Part shown: piece by piece, positions 53,393-61,327 of the stretch | Layout: every line of letters starts with the position of its first letter | How positions within the stretch are numbered: position 1 is the first letter of the stretch | Source of the DNA: Pseudomonadaceae bacterium | Lineage (GTDB): Bacteria > Pseudomonadota > Gammaproteobacteria > Pseudomonadales > Pseudomonadaceae | Assembly: GCA_900766265.1 (NCBI GenBank) | Contig: CAAFUS010000013.1 | Location: forward strand, 1 to 64,000 | Length of the DNA stretch: 64,000 bases | Reading direction: 5' to 3' | Made by a program: the position numbers and the translations under genes | Notes under the pieces: model-generated | What the model saw: only the letters and a program-made list of their open reading frames with translations | Database searches by the model: none | What the model was told of the DNA's origin: nothing

Positions 53393-53504
53393 GTCGGCTA
53401 ACAACTCACAAGAGAAGGTGCCGCCATTGTGAAAAGCCTGGCTTTTGTCCTCAATCGATCCGATAGATCGAATCCGGACATCCTCGACTCGTTACCTGAC
53501 GCGC

Positions 53505-53790
53505 CAAGGCGTCTGGGTGTCCATCGGCTTCTTGATCTACGGCCCGGTCATGCTGAGCTGGTCGGCCTGCAGGCGCTGGAGCTGGCGCCGAAGAAGGCTG
53601 CGGGCACGGCGGCGGGCTTCACCAGTCTGTTCGGCTACCTGGGTGGCTCGGTCGCGGCGAGCGCGGCGATGGGCTACACGGTGGACCACTTTGGCTGGGA
53701 CGGCGGCTTCGTGCTGCTGATCGGCGCCTGCATCCTGGCGATGGCCTTCCTCGCCCCGACCCCGCGCCACGCCGCCCGGTTTCCGCTCTG
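53505..53790 (+). pseudogene. glpT: glpT remnant (glycerol-3-phosphate transporter C-terminus)
   Basis: One frame reads SIGFLIYGPVML, and after a small insertion another frame reads GLQALELAPKKAAGTAAGFT and SLFGYLGGSVAASAAMGYTV, the C-terminal region of GlpT/UhpT-type organophosphate:phosphate antiporters. The first ~330 residues are missing and the frame is broken near 53555. The end runs into unrelated sequence before the GFA gene. The family is recognised from memory. Confidence 0.75.
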
Positions 53791-53810
53791 GCGTGGCGGC
53801 CGGCACGGCG

Positions 53811-54203
53811 TTAGTCCTCAAAGCGCCCTGTGCCCTCGCGGTCGTGCGCGTATCGCCTCGCGATGGGGAAGGGCGGCAACCAGGCCTCGCGCCGGACCGT
53901 CCAGCACTCGTAGCTGGGGGTGAGCTGGTCTGGCGCGTCCAGGCACCCCAGGTTCACTTCGATCTCATCGGTGCTGCGGGCGAATAGCGACGAACCGCAG
54001 CGCGGGCAGAAGAAGCGCCCGGCGTAGTCGCGTGTCTCGCCCTCGACCGTCACCGCGCGCTCGGGAAATATGGCGGCCGCGTAGAACAGCGCGCCATGGT
54101 GCTTGCGGCAATCCAGACAGTGGCACAGACCGACCCGGTAGGGCCGCCCCGTAGCCTCGATCCGGACGTTGCCGCACAGGCAACCACCGGTGAAACGGTC
54201 CAT
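53811..54203 (-). CDS. GFA (CENP-V) zinc protein
   Basis: This 130-residue protein of the glutathione-dependent formaldehyde-activating fold has zinc ligands in GGCLCGNVR, LCHCLDCRKHHG and FFCPRCGSS. Members bind glutathione adducts or act as S-(hydroxymethyl)glutathione synthase, though most have no proven activity. It converges on the glpT remnant. Confidence 0.9.
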   Translation of the reverse strand: MDRFTGGCLCGNVRIEATGRPYRVGLCHCLDCRKHHGALFYAAAIFPERAVTVEGETRDYAGRFFCPRCGSSLFARSTDEIEVNLGCLDAPDQLTPSYECWTVRREAWLPPFPIARRYAHDREGTGRFED

Positions 54204-54592
54204 GGGTGCTTCTCCTCGTGGATGCGTCTGGTGGCGACGCGGGGCTTATGGATCGAGCGGCGGGACCAAACCTTCGGACAGCATTCTTCCGCCGCCGCGC
54301 ACGTCGCTCGAGCTGGACGATCTCGTTCGAAGAATTCTAGCCGCTCCCGCTGGGCGGAGAGGTTGCTCGCAGGCGGCCCCTTCGGTCATCAGCGAGCAGC
54401 TACATATTGGCGTCAGGCCCAGGTGGTTTCGACAGGCACTGCCAAGGTTGCGCCTCGGGGCGCGGATTTCGCAGGTTGGTTTATGTCGGAAAATGAGAAA
54501 CCTTGATGAGGTGACGTGCGGGTTGTCCATACGGTGAAGCGGTCTTATGCTGCATATATGTTTTGTTATGACCCGTATAGGCGGAGGTCACC
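54204..54592. other. Intergenic region (389 bp) upstream of the ParD-like gene
   Basis: No complete gene is visible. The part from 54530 is AT-rich (TGCTGCATATATGTTTTGTTATG) and is the likely promoter of the ParD-like/methionine aminopeptidase pair. The rest holds only short open frames without ribosome sites. Confidence 0.5.
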
Positions 54593-54802
54593 ATTGGAAT
54601 CGTTAACCTGGACGACGCTCTTCATGAGCAACTGCGACGTGCCAGTTCGGTGGCGTGCCGCTCGATCAATGCGCAGGCGGCCTTCTGGATCAGGATCGGC
54701 ATGCTGTGCGAGCTCAACCCGACGCTGAGCTTCAACGAACTGATGGCGCGGGAGCTTCAGGAGGCCGGGGTGAAATACCCGGCGGCAGGAGGCGCAAGGT
54801 GA
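54593..54802 (+). CDS. ParD-like antitoxin-type protein, non-AUG start
   Basis: Reading from 54593 gives IGIVNLDDALHEQLRRASSV, then ACRSINAQAAFWIRIGMLCE, 69 residues, closely resembling the ParD_like family (usual start MGIV). The initiator position holds ATT instead of ATG, with GGAGGT 4 bases upstream; no other start lies in frame before the conserved region. It overlaps the aminopeptidase gene by 4 bp (GTGA). Such ParD-like proteins often precede a type I methionine aminopeptidase. AUU can start infC, so expression may be low rather than absent. Confidence 0.72.
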   Translation: MGIVNLDDALHEQLRRASSVACRSINAQAAFWIRIGMLCELNPTLSFNELMARELQEAGVKYPAAGGAR

Positions 54803-55569
54803 TCAAGCAACCGCATGAGCTGGCGCTTCTGGCCGAGTCCGGCAGGCTGCTGGCGCAAGTCTTCGCGTTCGTCGACACCCTCGAGTTGGATGGGATGACC
54901 ACCCTGGAGGTCAATGAACGGGTCGAGCGCTACATCACTCAAGACCTCGATGCCCGGCCCGCCAGCAAAGGGCAGTACGGCTTCGCCTACGTGCTCAACA
55001 CCTCGAGGAACCAGGTCGTGTGCCATGGCGTGCCCTCCGCATCGGACCGACTCCAGGACGGGGACATCGTCAACTTCGACATCACGCTGGAGAAGAACGG
55101 CTACATCGCCGACTCGAGCAAGACATATCTGATAGGCAGCGTGGGGCCCGCCGCGAAACGCCTGGTCGAGACCACCTACGAAGCGATGTGGAAAGGCATC
55201 GAGGCGGTGAAGCCCGGTTCGACACTTGGGGACGTCGGCCATGCGATCGAGCGACATGCCCGGAGGAACGGCTATTCCGTGGTTCGTGACTACTGCGGCC
55301 ACGGCATCGGCCGGGAAATGCACGAGCCCCCGCAAGTGCTGCATTTCGGCAGGCCAGGCACCGGCCTGGTGCTCCGGGAGGGCATGGTCTTCACCATCGA
55401 ACCCATGCTCAACGAAGGGGGTGCCGGCGTGAAGACGCTGGCCGACGGTTGGACGGTCATCACTCGGGATGGGAAGTTGTCCGCTCAGTTCGAGCACACC
55501 GTTGCGGTGACCGCCAGCGGGGTGCAAGTCCTGACCTTGAGAGCCGAGGAGCGGCGCGCCAGGCGGTAA
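54799..55569 (+). CDS. map: Type I methionine aminopeptidase (accessory copy)
   Basis: This 256-residue enzyme removes N-terminal Met from proteins. Metal ligands are visible in order: the Asp pair in VNFDITLEKNGYIADSSKTY, His in CGHGIGREMHEPP, Glu in FTIEPMLNEGG and Glu in QFEHTVAVT. The GTG start at 54799 follows AGGAGG and overlaps the ParD-like gene. The housekeeping map normally sits beside rpsB, so this is probably an extra copy that belongs with its antitoxin-like partner. Confidence 0.9.
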   Translation: MIKQPHELALLAESGRLLAQVFAFVDTLELDGMTTLEVNERVERYITQDLDARPASKGQYGFAYVLNTSRNQVVCHGVPSASDRLQDGDIVNFDITLEKNGYIADSSKTYLIGSVGPAAKRLVETTYEAMWKGIEAVKPGSTLGDVGHAIERHARRNGYSVVRDYCGHGIGREMHEPPQVLHFGRPGTGLVLREGMVFTIEPMLNEGGAGVKTLADGWTVITRDGKLSAQFEHTVAVTASGVQVLTLRAEERRARR

Positions 55570-55737
55570 GTGCCGCAGCGTCGATCGAACGGCTACACCC
55601 AGCGAGTTGGAACGACACCACCGTACCGGTGCCCTGGCCGTAGCCGTTGATGGAGCGTCAAGGCACTGTATTCATGCTCTAGCCAAACTTCGTTGGCAGC
55701 GCGCTCTTACCTTGCCCCGGCTGGCCACTTCATACCT

Positions 55738-56394
55738 ATGCATAAAGCAATATTGACCTACGTCGTACGCTACCCATCGGCTGGACTGCTGTTCATCCAG
55801 CTGCTCGGCATCCTGCTGTATCCCTTCATGGAAGACACCCCACTCGGGCGCGCGGCCTTTGGCGCGTTCGGTGTGGTGGTGCTGGTCTCGGCGCTGCGCA
55901 TGGTCAATCGGAGTCCGACGATACACTCTGTGGCATTCCTCTTGGCCGCCGTGATACTCGCGCTCACGTTGGCCGTGGAGCTGACGGCCGTACCGAACCT
56001 GCTCCTGGTGCTGGTGGTGCTCGAGTCGGTGTTTTATTTCTATGCCGCTGCCAGCCTGATCGGCTACATGATGGAGGATTGGCGGACCACCACGGACGAA
56101 TTGTTCGCCGTTGGCGCGACGTTCACCCTGTTGGCCTGGGCGTTCGCTTATGCCTTCTCGGCCTGCCAGATACTCGCCCCCGGCAGTTTCGCTGCGCAGC
56201 TGCAGCCCGATGAACCGCGGTCGTGGCTAGAGCTGCTGTTTCTCAGCGTTACCGTACTTTCAGGCGTTGGCCTCGGCGACATCCTGCCGCTTCGACCCAT
56301 GGCACGCGCGCTTGTGATGCTCGAGGAGATTGCGGGTGTGATGTACATAGCCTTGGTCGTCTCACGCGTGATCGGGCTGACCATACGCCGTTGA
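55738..56394 (+). CDS. Ion-channel-like membrane protein with atypical selectivity filter
   Basis: This 218-residue protein has about six hydrophobic segments and a C-terminal two-helix pore unit: LELLFLSVTVLSGVGLGDILPL, then PMARALVMLEEIAGVMYIALVVSRVI. The re-entrant loop reads SGVGLGD where K+ channels have T-V-G-Y-G-D. The fold is that of the Ion_trans_2 family, but ion preference is uncertain. Start at MHKAILTYV. Confidence 0.75.
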   Translation: MHKAILTYVVRYPSAGLLFIQLLGILLYPFMEDTPLGRAAFGAFGVVVLVSALRMVNRSPTIHSVAFLLAAVILALTLAVELTAVPNLLLVLVVLESVFYFYAAASLIGYMMEDWRTTTDELFAVGATFTLLAWAFAYAFSACQILAPGSFAAQLQPDEPRSWLELLFLSVTVLSGVGLGDILPLRPMARALVMLEEIAGVMYIALVVSRVIGLTIRR

Positions 56395-56498
56395 AATCGG
56401 CGCCTCTGGCGAACGGCCTGGGCAGGAGCCCGTCGACCCATCCATTCACGCCTCTGACGGTTGGTACGCACTGAACCGAGCAGCTGCCGTGGGGTCTG

Positions 56499-56519
56499 CC
56501 GTTGCGGGCCCCGCAACGG
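56499..56519. repeat. Perfect inverted repeat next to the apyrase start
   Basis: CCGTTGCGG (56499-56507) and CCGCAACGG (56511-56519) form a 9-bp stem with loop GCC, ending 9 bases before the chosen ATG. In RNA it would occupy the ribosome-binding region. No clear Shine-Dalgarno is seen. Confidence 0.6.
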
Positions 56520-56528
56520 TATGACCGC

Positions 56529-57488
56529 ATGACCACGCTTGAAGCCGACCGCCAGCGACTGGAGCGTTACGACGTCCACGCCGACGAATATCTGCTGGCG
56601 ATCATCACCGATGAAGACCATGCGTCCCAGGTCGAGCTCGATGACGGGCAGGTTGCCTGGCGTTCCACCTTGCGGCATGACCGCCTGCACCGCTTCGTTG
56701 ACGCCGCCGGCCGCGCGCACTATCGCCTAGAGCACATCCCGCCGGAGCAAGGCGGCGAATTTCAGCTGGTCAGCTTGATCGCCGAAGGCGGCCGGGGAGC
56801 CGAGTTCTCCGAACTGGTCATGTTCGGTAAGCGATTGCTGACCTTCGACGACCGCACCGGGCTGATCTGTGAGATCCGGGCTCAAAACCAGCTGGTTCCT
56901 CGGCAAATCCTCATGACCGGCAGCGGTGATGAGCGTTTCAAGGGATTCAAAAGCGAGTGGGCCACGCTCTGGGGGGATCGCTTGGTGGTGGGCAGCCACG
57001 GCAAGCGGTCCGAGGAAGAGTGGGTCAAGCTCGTCGACCGCAACTACGGTCTGCAGAGCATCAACTGGCAGGATCGCTATGCGCTCATCCGCGAAGCGCT
57101 GGGCGTCGGGGAACACGGCTACGTGATTCACGAGGCGGCGGAATGGCACCCGTATCGGCGTCAATGGCTGTTCTTCCCCCGAAAGGTGTCCACCGAGCCG
57201 TTCGACGAGTTGATCGACGGGCGCGAGCGTGGCAACAACAAACTGGTGATCGCCAGCGAGGATTTCAGTGATATTCGGGTGCTTGAAGTCGGTCACTGCG
57301 TGCCCGAGCGTGGCATCTCGTCGTTCAAGCTGGTGCCTGGCCATCCGGACGAGTGTGTCGGCCTCAAGAGCGTAGAGGTTGGCGATCGCACCGAGAGTTA
57401 TCTCTTCTGCTTCAATCTCGACGGCCAGGTCCTCACCGAGGATCTGTTCATCGGTGATTACAAGTGCGAGGGCGTGGAATTTCTCTAG
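56529..57488 (+). CDS. CANT1-type (calcium-activated) apyrase-like protein
   Basis: This 319-residue beta-propeller protein resembles the soluble calcium-activated nucleotidase family best known in animals: SEWATLWGDRLVVGSHGK, GYVIHEAAEWHPYRRQWLFFPRK, GNNKLVIASEDFSDIRVLEVG, ISSFKLVPGHPDECVGLKS and CEGVEFL at the end. Members hydrolyse nucleoside di- or triphosphates with Ca2+. No signal peptide is seen, unlike secreted forms. The start is uncertain: ATG 56529 is the first good in-frame Met, TTG 56502 an alternative. Confidence 0.78.
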   Translation: MTTLEADRQRLERYDVHADEYLLAIITDEDHASQVELDDGQVAWRSTLRHDRLHRFVDAAGRAHYRLEHIPPEQGGEFQLVSLIAEGGRGAEFSELVMFGKRLLTFDDRTGLICEIRAQNQLVPRQILMTGSGDERFKGFKSEWATLWGDRLVVGSHGKRSEEEWVKLVDRNYGLQSINWQDRYALIREALGVGEHGYVIHEAAEWHPYRRQWLFFPRKVSTEPFDELIDGRERGNNKLVIASEDFSDIRVLEVGHCVPERGISSFKLVPGHPDECVGLKSVEVGDRTESYLFCFNLDGQVLTEDLFIGDYKCEGVEFL

Positions 57489-57562
57489 CGGGACCACAGG
57501 CCAACGCAGAGCCGAACGAAACATCGTCGAGCGCGGATCTCAGAAGTACAGCCCAAGCGTCT

Positions 57563-57715
57563 TCACTCCGCTTCAGCGTTGATATTCGTGTCATGACGAT
57601 CGCGAGCGGCGCGAAAATCTTCAGCGTTTTCTATAACCCACATCCACAACGGAATCATATTGGCCAGCAGGCCTCGGCCCAGTTCGGATAATTCGTAATC
57701 GACACGTGGCGTATG
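57563..57715 (-). pseudogene. HxlR-family regulator, C-terminal remnant
   Basis: On the minus strand APHTPRVDYELSELGRGLLA and NMIPLWMWVIENAEDFRAAR end at a stop at 57563. This is the conserved C-terminal part of HxlR regulators (RVEYxLTxLGxxL). The DNA-binding part is absent, and no start with a ribosome site is in frame. Confidence 0.65.
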
Positions 57716-57735
57716 GGGCGCCCCCTGGAACCGCC

Positions 57736-57846
57736 ATGAAGCACATTGCGGTGACCGGTGTCGATGAGCAGGGCCGGAACGTGGAGTGGCTCGAAAAGGC
57801 TAGCGATCAGCAGTACGAAGGTGAAACTAGCGTGACGACCTCATAG
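57736..57846 (+). pseudogene. Cupin-protein C-terminal remnant
   Basis: MKHIAVTGVDEQGRNVEWLE followed by KASDQQYEGETSVTTS resembles the last 35 residues of small cupin proteins related to carboxymuconolactone decarboxylase partners (TxMTHIAIQE...VEWLEKVSDEQY). The barrel with its His ligands is missing. It lies back to back with the HxlR remnant; such regulator/cupin pairs are often divergent, so both may come from one lost locus. Confidence 0.6.
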
Positions 57847-57867
57847 GGCTAAGTTCAGGAGCACCGA

Positions 57868-58338
57868 GTGAAACCAGTACATCCGGGCCTTTTCGCTCAC
57901 ATCAACGACGTGTTGTGCCGATTCTTCCTCGCCTTCGACCAGAAGGACTGGTCATTGATGGCCGATTGCCTGGCGTCGGAGGTTGCGATCGATTACGCAT
58001 CTTCCGGTCGGGAGCCGCCTTCGACCATGAGCGGCCAGGACTTCGTCGAGCGGCGGCGCAAGGCCGTCGACAGGCTGGCCAAGCACCACAGCTTCTCGAA
58101 CCTGCTCGTCACCCAGGATTCGGAGACCCGCGTCAGCGCACGGTGCAACTACCTGATCCTGCGGTTCAGCTCACTGCCCGAGGCGGCGGATGAGGACTTC
58201 TTCCATTCCTGCGGCAGCTATGAATTCGCGCTCAGCCCCGTCGACGGGTATTGGAAGATCGCGAGCATCAAGCAGAACGCCCTGCGCAGCTGGGGTAATT
58301 CGAGCCTGCATGGCGGTTCCGCGCAGGGCGGCAAGTAA
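57868..58338 (+). CDS. Cytoplasmic SnoaL-like protein
   Basis: This 156-residue protein is an NTF2-like SnoaL_4-type domain (INDVLCRFFLAFDQKDWSLMADCLASEVAIDYASSG; HSCGSYEFALSPVDGYWKIASIKQNALRSWGN), related to ring-hydroxylating dioxygenase small subunits and bile-acid dehydratases. It has no signal peptide. GTG start with AGGAG 8 bases upstream. Substrate unknown. Confidence 0.78.
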   Translation: MKPVHPGLFAHINDVLCRFFLAFDQKDWSLMADCLASEVAIDYASSGREPPSTMSGQDFVERRRKAVDRLAKHHSFSNLLVTQDSETRVSARCNYLILRFSSLPEAADEDFFHSCGSYEFALSPVDGYWKIASIKQNALRSWGNSSLHGGSAQGGK

Positions 58339-58452
58339 GCCGGCCAGCTGATCGCCGCGCCCGGTGCTCTAGGCGCTCAAGCTTCGGCCAGACGCGGCTG
58401 ATCGTCGGAGCGGGGTGTGCCGCCTTGGCTCGCCTTCTTAGCACGATAGGGC

Positions 58453-58926
58453 TCAGCGCATCAGTCGGTCGAGCAGCCAGGTGTCCAGAAACGCGGTCAC
58501 GCGGGTGATGCGTCCGTCGTCGAAGACAAGGTGCCAGGCGTAGCTGTTCTCGTAAGGGCTTCCGTCCTTTGCCATCGCCCGCCCGTCCCACAGGACCACC
58601 ACCGCATCGCCCTGCGCCACGATGTGCTTCACCTCGGGCGTAATGGGCGTGCTGAGCTGCGCGTTTATCGGCACGACCGCCCGTGTCATCAATTCCTCGC
58701 GGGACCGATAGGTGCCCGAGTCGGGGCTGGAGCCGGCAACCGTCCACTCGGCATCGTCGGCCAGCAGGTCGAATACGCTGCCGCGCCCGGCCTTCCAGTC
58801 GTCGAACGCCTTTTGTACCAGCGCCGTATTGTGTGATGTCTCGTCGCGCTCACGGGCTTCGGCGAAGCCTGCAAGGGCAAGCAGCAAGCCGGCCATCGAG
58901 AGATACAAGCGGGATGTGGCGAACAT
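58453..58926 (-). CDS. Exported SnoaL-like (ketosteroid-isomerase-like) protein
   Basis: This 157-residue protein has a signal peptide (YLSMAGLLLALAGFAEA) and one NTF2-like domain: LVQKAFDDWKAGRGSVFDLLADDAEWTVAGSSPDSGTYRSREEL and VVVLWDGRAMAKDGSPYENSYAWHLVFDDGRITRVTAFLDT. This resembles the limonene-epoxide-hydrolase/SnoaL group, function unknown. The ATG at 58926 with AGGAGG upstream is preferred; an upstream in-frame ATG would place the signal peptide internally. Confidence 0.8.
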   Translation of the reverse strand: MFATSRLYLSMAGLLLALAGFAEARERDETSHNTALVQKAFDDWKAGRGSVFDLLADDAEWTVAGSSPDSGTYRSREELMTRAVVPINAQLSTPITPEVKHIVAQGDAVVVLWDGRAMAKDGSPYENSYAWHLVFDDGRITRVTAFLDTWLLDRLMR

Positions 58927-59273
58927 GAAGCACCTCCTTTCAAGGGATCGAACCAGGCAGCCCCGAATGGGCCTGACCGAGTCGACCTTAAGGAGTCCCG
59001 CCGCCCCGCGCTTGCCCAAGGCCGGGCCATTCTTGCCCATTTCACCGGACTCGCCCTTCTGCCCAGGCTCCGCTTGCCCTGTGGCCGCGAGGGTCTCATG
59101 TCCGAAAAGCCAGCACTCCAGGCGGCCGTTAGTGAGGCCGGAACGGCCCCTTCCAACAATACGAACGCGATCGACGCCGCAACGCTTCACGAATCGCGTT
59201 CACGCGTCGATATACCCCTAGAGCCCGGGACGGTTTTCTTGCCCTGGGGCCAAACGGACGATGGAGGCTCCCT
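58927..59273. other. Divergent intergenic region (347 bp)
   Basis: It separates the exported SnoaL-like gene from the second chemoreceptor. GTCGATAT (59206-59213) with TCACGAAT 11 bases upstream is a weak FliA-like promoter candidate 60 bp before the chemoreceptor. I see no gene or strong hairpin. Confidence 0.35.
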
Positions 59274-60902
59274 ATGTTGTTAAGACGCCTGAAGGTAGGC
59301 CCTCGAGCAGTGCTCGGGTTTTCTACCGTGGCTTTGCTGGTCGTCGTGCTCGGGCTTTTCGCCCAGACCCAGATGAAGAGTATTCGCGGCGCCACGGTGG
59401 CGGTGATGGAAAACACCCTGCCCAGCTTCGTCTCTCTGGGCGCGATCAGCGACCGAATGCTGCGCCTGCGGATCATTTCCTTCCGCATTCTGGTGGACCG
59501 CGAAGAAGCGCAGCTGCGCAGCACCATCGCTCGCGGCGATGAGCTGGTGCAGGAATTGAGCACGGCGGTGGACGGCTACTCGCGACTCATCTCCAGCGAG
59601 GCCGAGCGGACCCAGTTCGCCCAGTTCAAGGAAGCTCTGGCCGCCTACGTGGGCATCCACAAGCGTCTGGTGGAGCTGTCCAACACAGGCGACATGGAGG
59701 GTGTGCGGGCACTGCTCGGCGGCGACTACAACCTGCTGTCGATCAAGCTCGGCGCCCAGCTCGCCGAGCTGGTGAAAATCAACAATGCCGCTGCCGCCGC
59801 GCTTGCCAGCCAGTCGCAGTCGCAGTACGACCGGGCCAATTTCGGCGTGATAGTGTCGATCGTGCTCGCCGTGACGCTGACCATCCTGCTTGCCACCTTC
59901 TTCACCCGCAGCATCGTCGCGCCGCTCGGCGAGGCGGTACGGGCCGCCGAGTCGATCGCCAACGGTGACCTGGCGCGCAGCATCCAGGTGAGCGGCGACG
60001 ACGAGCCGGGCCGCCTGCTCGGCGCGTTGCACAGGATGCAGCAGAGCCTGCGGGGTACCCTGCAGAGCATCGTCGATTCCTCGACCCGGCTCGCGTCGGC
60101 GGCCGAAGAGCTCAACGCCGTAACCGAGAATTCCAGCCGCATGCTGCAGCAGCAGAACGAGGAGATCGAGCAGGCCGCCACCGCCGTGAACGAGATGACC
60201 GCCGCCGTGGACGAAGTGGCCAGCAATGCCACCGCCACCTCGGAGGCCTCGCGCTCGGCCGACCAGACCGCCGGACGCGGGCGTCAGCAGGTGGAAGAGA
60301 CCATCGCCTCCATCGGCCATGTCGCCGAGAACGCCGGCAGCACTGTCGAGCAGGTCACCCAGCTGGCCGGTAGCGTGCGCAACATCAGCACCGTGCTCGA
60401 CGTGATCCGCTCCATTGCCGAGCAGACCAACCTGCTGGCCCTGAACGCGGCCATTGAGGCGGCGCGCGCGGGGGATGCCGGCCGCGGCTTCGCAGTGGTG
60501 GCCGACGAGGTCCGTGCCCTGGCGCACCGGACGCAGCAGTCGACCCACGAGATCGAGCAGATGATTGCCAGCACCCAGCAGGGTGCCGAGCAGGCGATGA
60601 CCGCCATGCAGACCGGCAACCAGCAGGCGCAGGAAACTCTGCACATCGCCCACGCGGCGGGCGAGGCCCTGCAGCAGATCACCGCGGCGTTCAGCCAGAT
60701 CACCGAGCGCAACCTGGTCATTGCCAGCGCCTCGGAAGAACAGGCGCAGGTGGCCCGGGAGGTCGATCGCAACCTGGTGAACATCCGCGACCTGGCGCTG
60801 CAGACCTCCGCCGGTGCCCACCAGACCAACGCGGCGAGCCAGGAACTGGCGCGGCTGGCGGTCGACCTGAACGGGCTGGTCACGCGGTTCAAGCTCGCCT
60901 GA
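59274..60902 (+). CDS. Methyl-accepting chemotaxis protein, 4HB-type sensor
   Basis: This 542-residue chemoreceptor has TM1 at about 12-31, a periplasmic four-helix-bundle sized domain of about 158 residues, TM2 at about 190-211, HAMP, and the signalling domain with tip EQTNLLALNAAIEAARAGDAGRGFAVVADEVR. GGAGG precedes the ATG. No CheR pentapeptide is at the C-terminus (TRFKLA). The ligand is unknown. A terminator follows. Confidence 0.93.
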   Translation: MLLRRLKVGPRAVLGFSTVALLVVVLGLFAQTQMKSIRGATVAVMENTLPSFVSLGAISDRMLRLRIISFRILVDREEAQLRSTIARGDELVQELSTAVDGYSRLISSEAERTQFAQFKEALAAYVGIHKRLVELSNTGDMEGVRALLGGDYNLLSIKLGAQLAELVKINNAAAAALASQSQSQYDRANFGVIVSIVLAVTLTILLATFFTRSIVAPLGEAVRAAESIANGDLARSIQVSGDDEPGRLLGALHRMQQSLRGTLQSIVDSSTRLASAAEELNAVTENSSRMLQQQNEEIEQAATAVNEMTAAVDEVASNATATSEASRSADQTAGRGRQQVEETIASIGHVAENAGSTVEQVTQLAGSVRNISTVLDVIRSIAEQTNLLALNAAIEAARAGDAGRGFAVVADEVRALAHRTQQSTHEIEQMIASTQQGAEQAMTAMQTGNQQAQETLHIAHAAGEALQQITAAFSQITERNLVIASASEEQAQVAREVDRNLVNIRDLALQTSAGAHQTNAASQELARLAVDLNGLVTRFKLA

Positions 60903-60934
60903 GGCGCCTACCGGTCACGGCGACGGTAAACATG

Positions 60935-60967
60935 AACGCCCCGACTGCTGTCGGGGCGTTTTTGTTT
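60935..60967 (+). terminator. Rho-independent terminator after the chemoreceptor gene
   Basis: A 10-bp stem AACGCCCCGA / TCGGGGCGTT with loop CTGCTG is followed by a T-rich run (TTTGTTT), 32 bp after the stop codon. Confidence 0.9.
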
Positions 60968-61327
60968 GGGCATCATCAGGCTGCTGTTTGGCTTCGCCAG
61001 TTTTCCGGGGGTGGTTTTACCGATTATCCGAGGGCATCGTCTGGCGTTGAGGGGCGAGTAGATACTAACAACAGCTTTACCTTGTTTTAAAAACAGCCGC
61101 TCCCTGTGAAGGCGGTTTTCATAACCCAAACGAAACAGTTGCCTGTCTATTTATTTCCTTTATTTGTCAAAAACCCCCTCTCACCCTTTTTTATCTTTAT
61201 CTCAAATAAATAGCCTGCAGCTTATAGCGAACTTACAGGCTCGTTACCTTCTATCGATTCCAACCGTGTTGTAATCCCAGCTGCCTATAGTGTCTCCATC
61301 GCTATGAATTCGGGGCTGGAGAACACC
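60968..61327. other. AT-rich intergenic region before the pirin gene
   Basis: The stretch 61060-61220 is far richer in A and T than anything around it (for example TATTTATTTCCTTTATTTG). I see no coding frame, RNA gene or long repeat in it. It must carry the pirin promoter and could be foreign DNA or a nucleoid-protein (MvaT/H-NS) binding region. Confidence 0.55.

Noticed and set aside
53429..53923. 164-codon open frame as an intact transporter gene
   Set aside because: Only the central part matches GlpT; both ends are out of frame, and the 3' end overlaps the GFA gene antisense.
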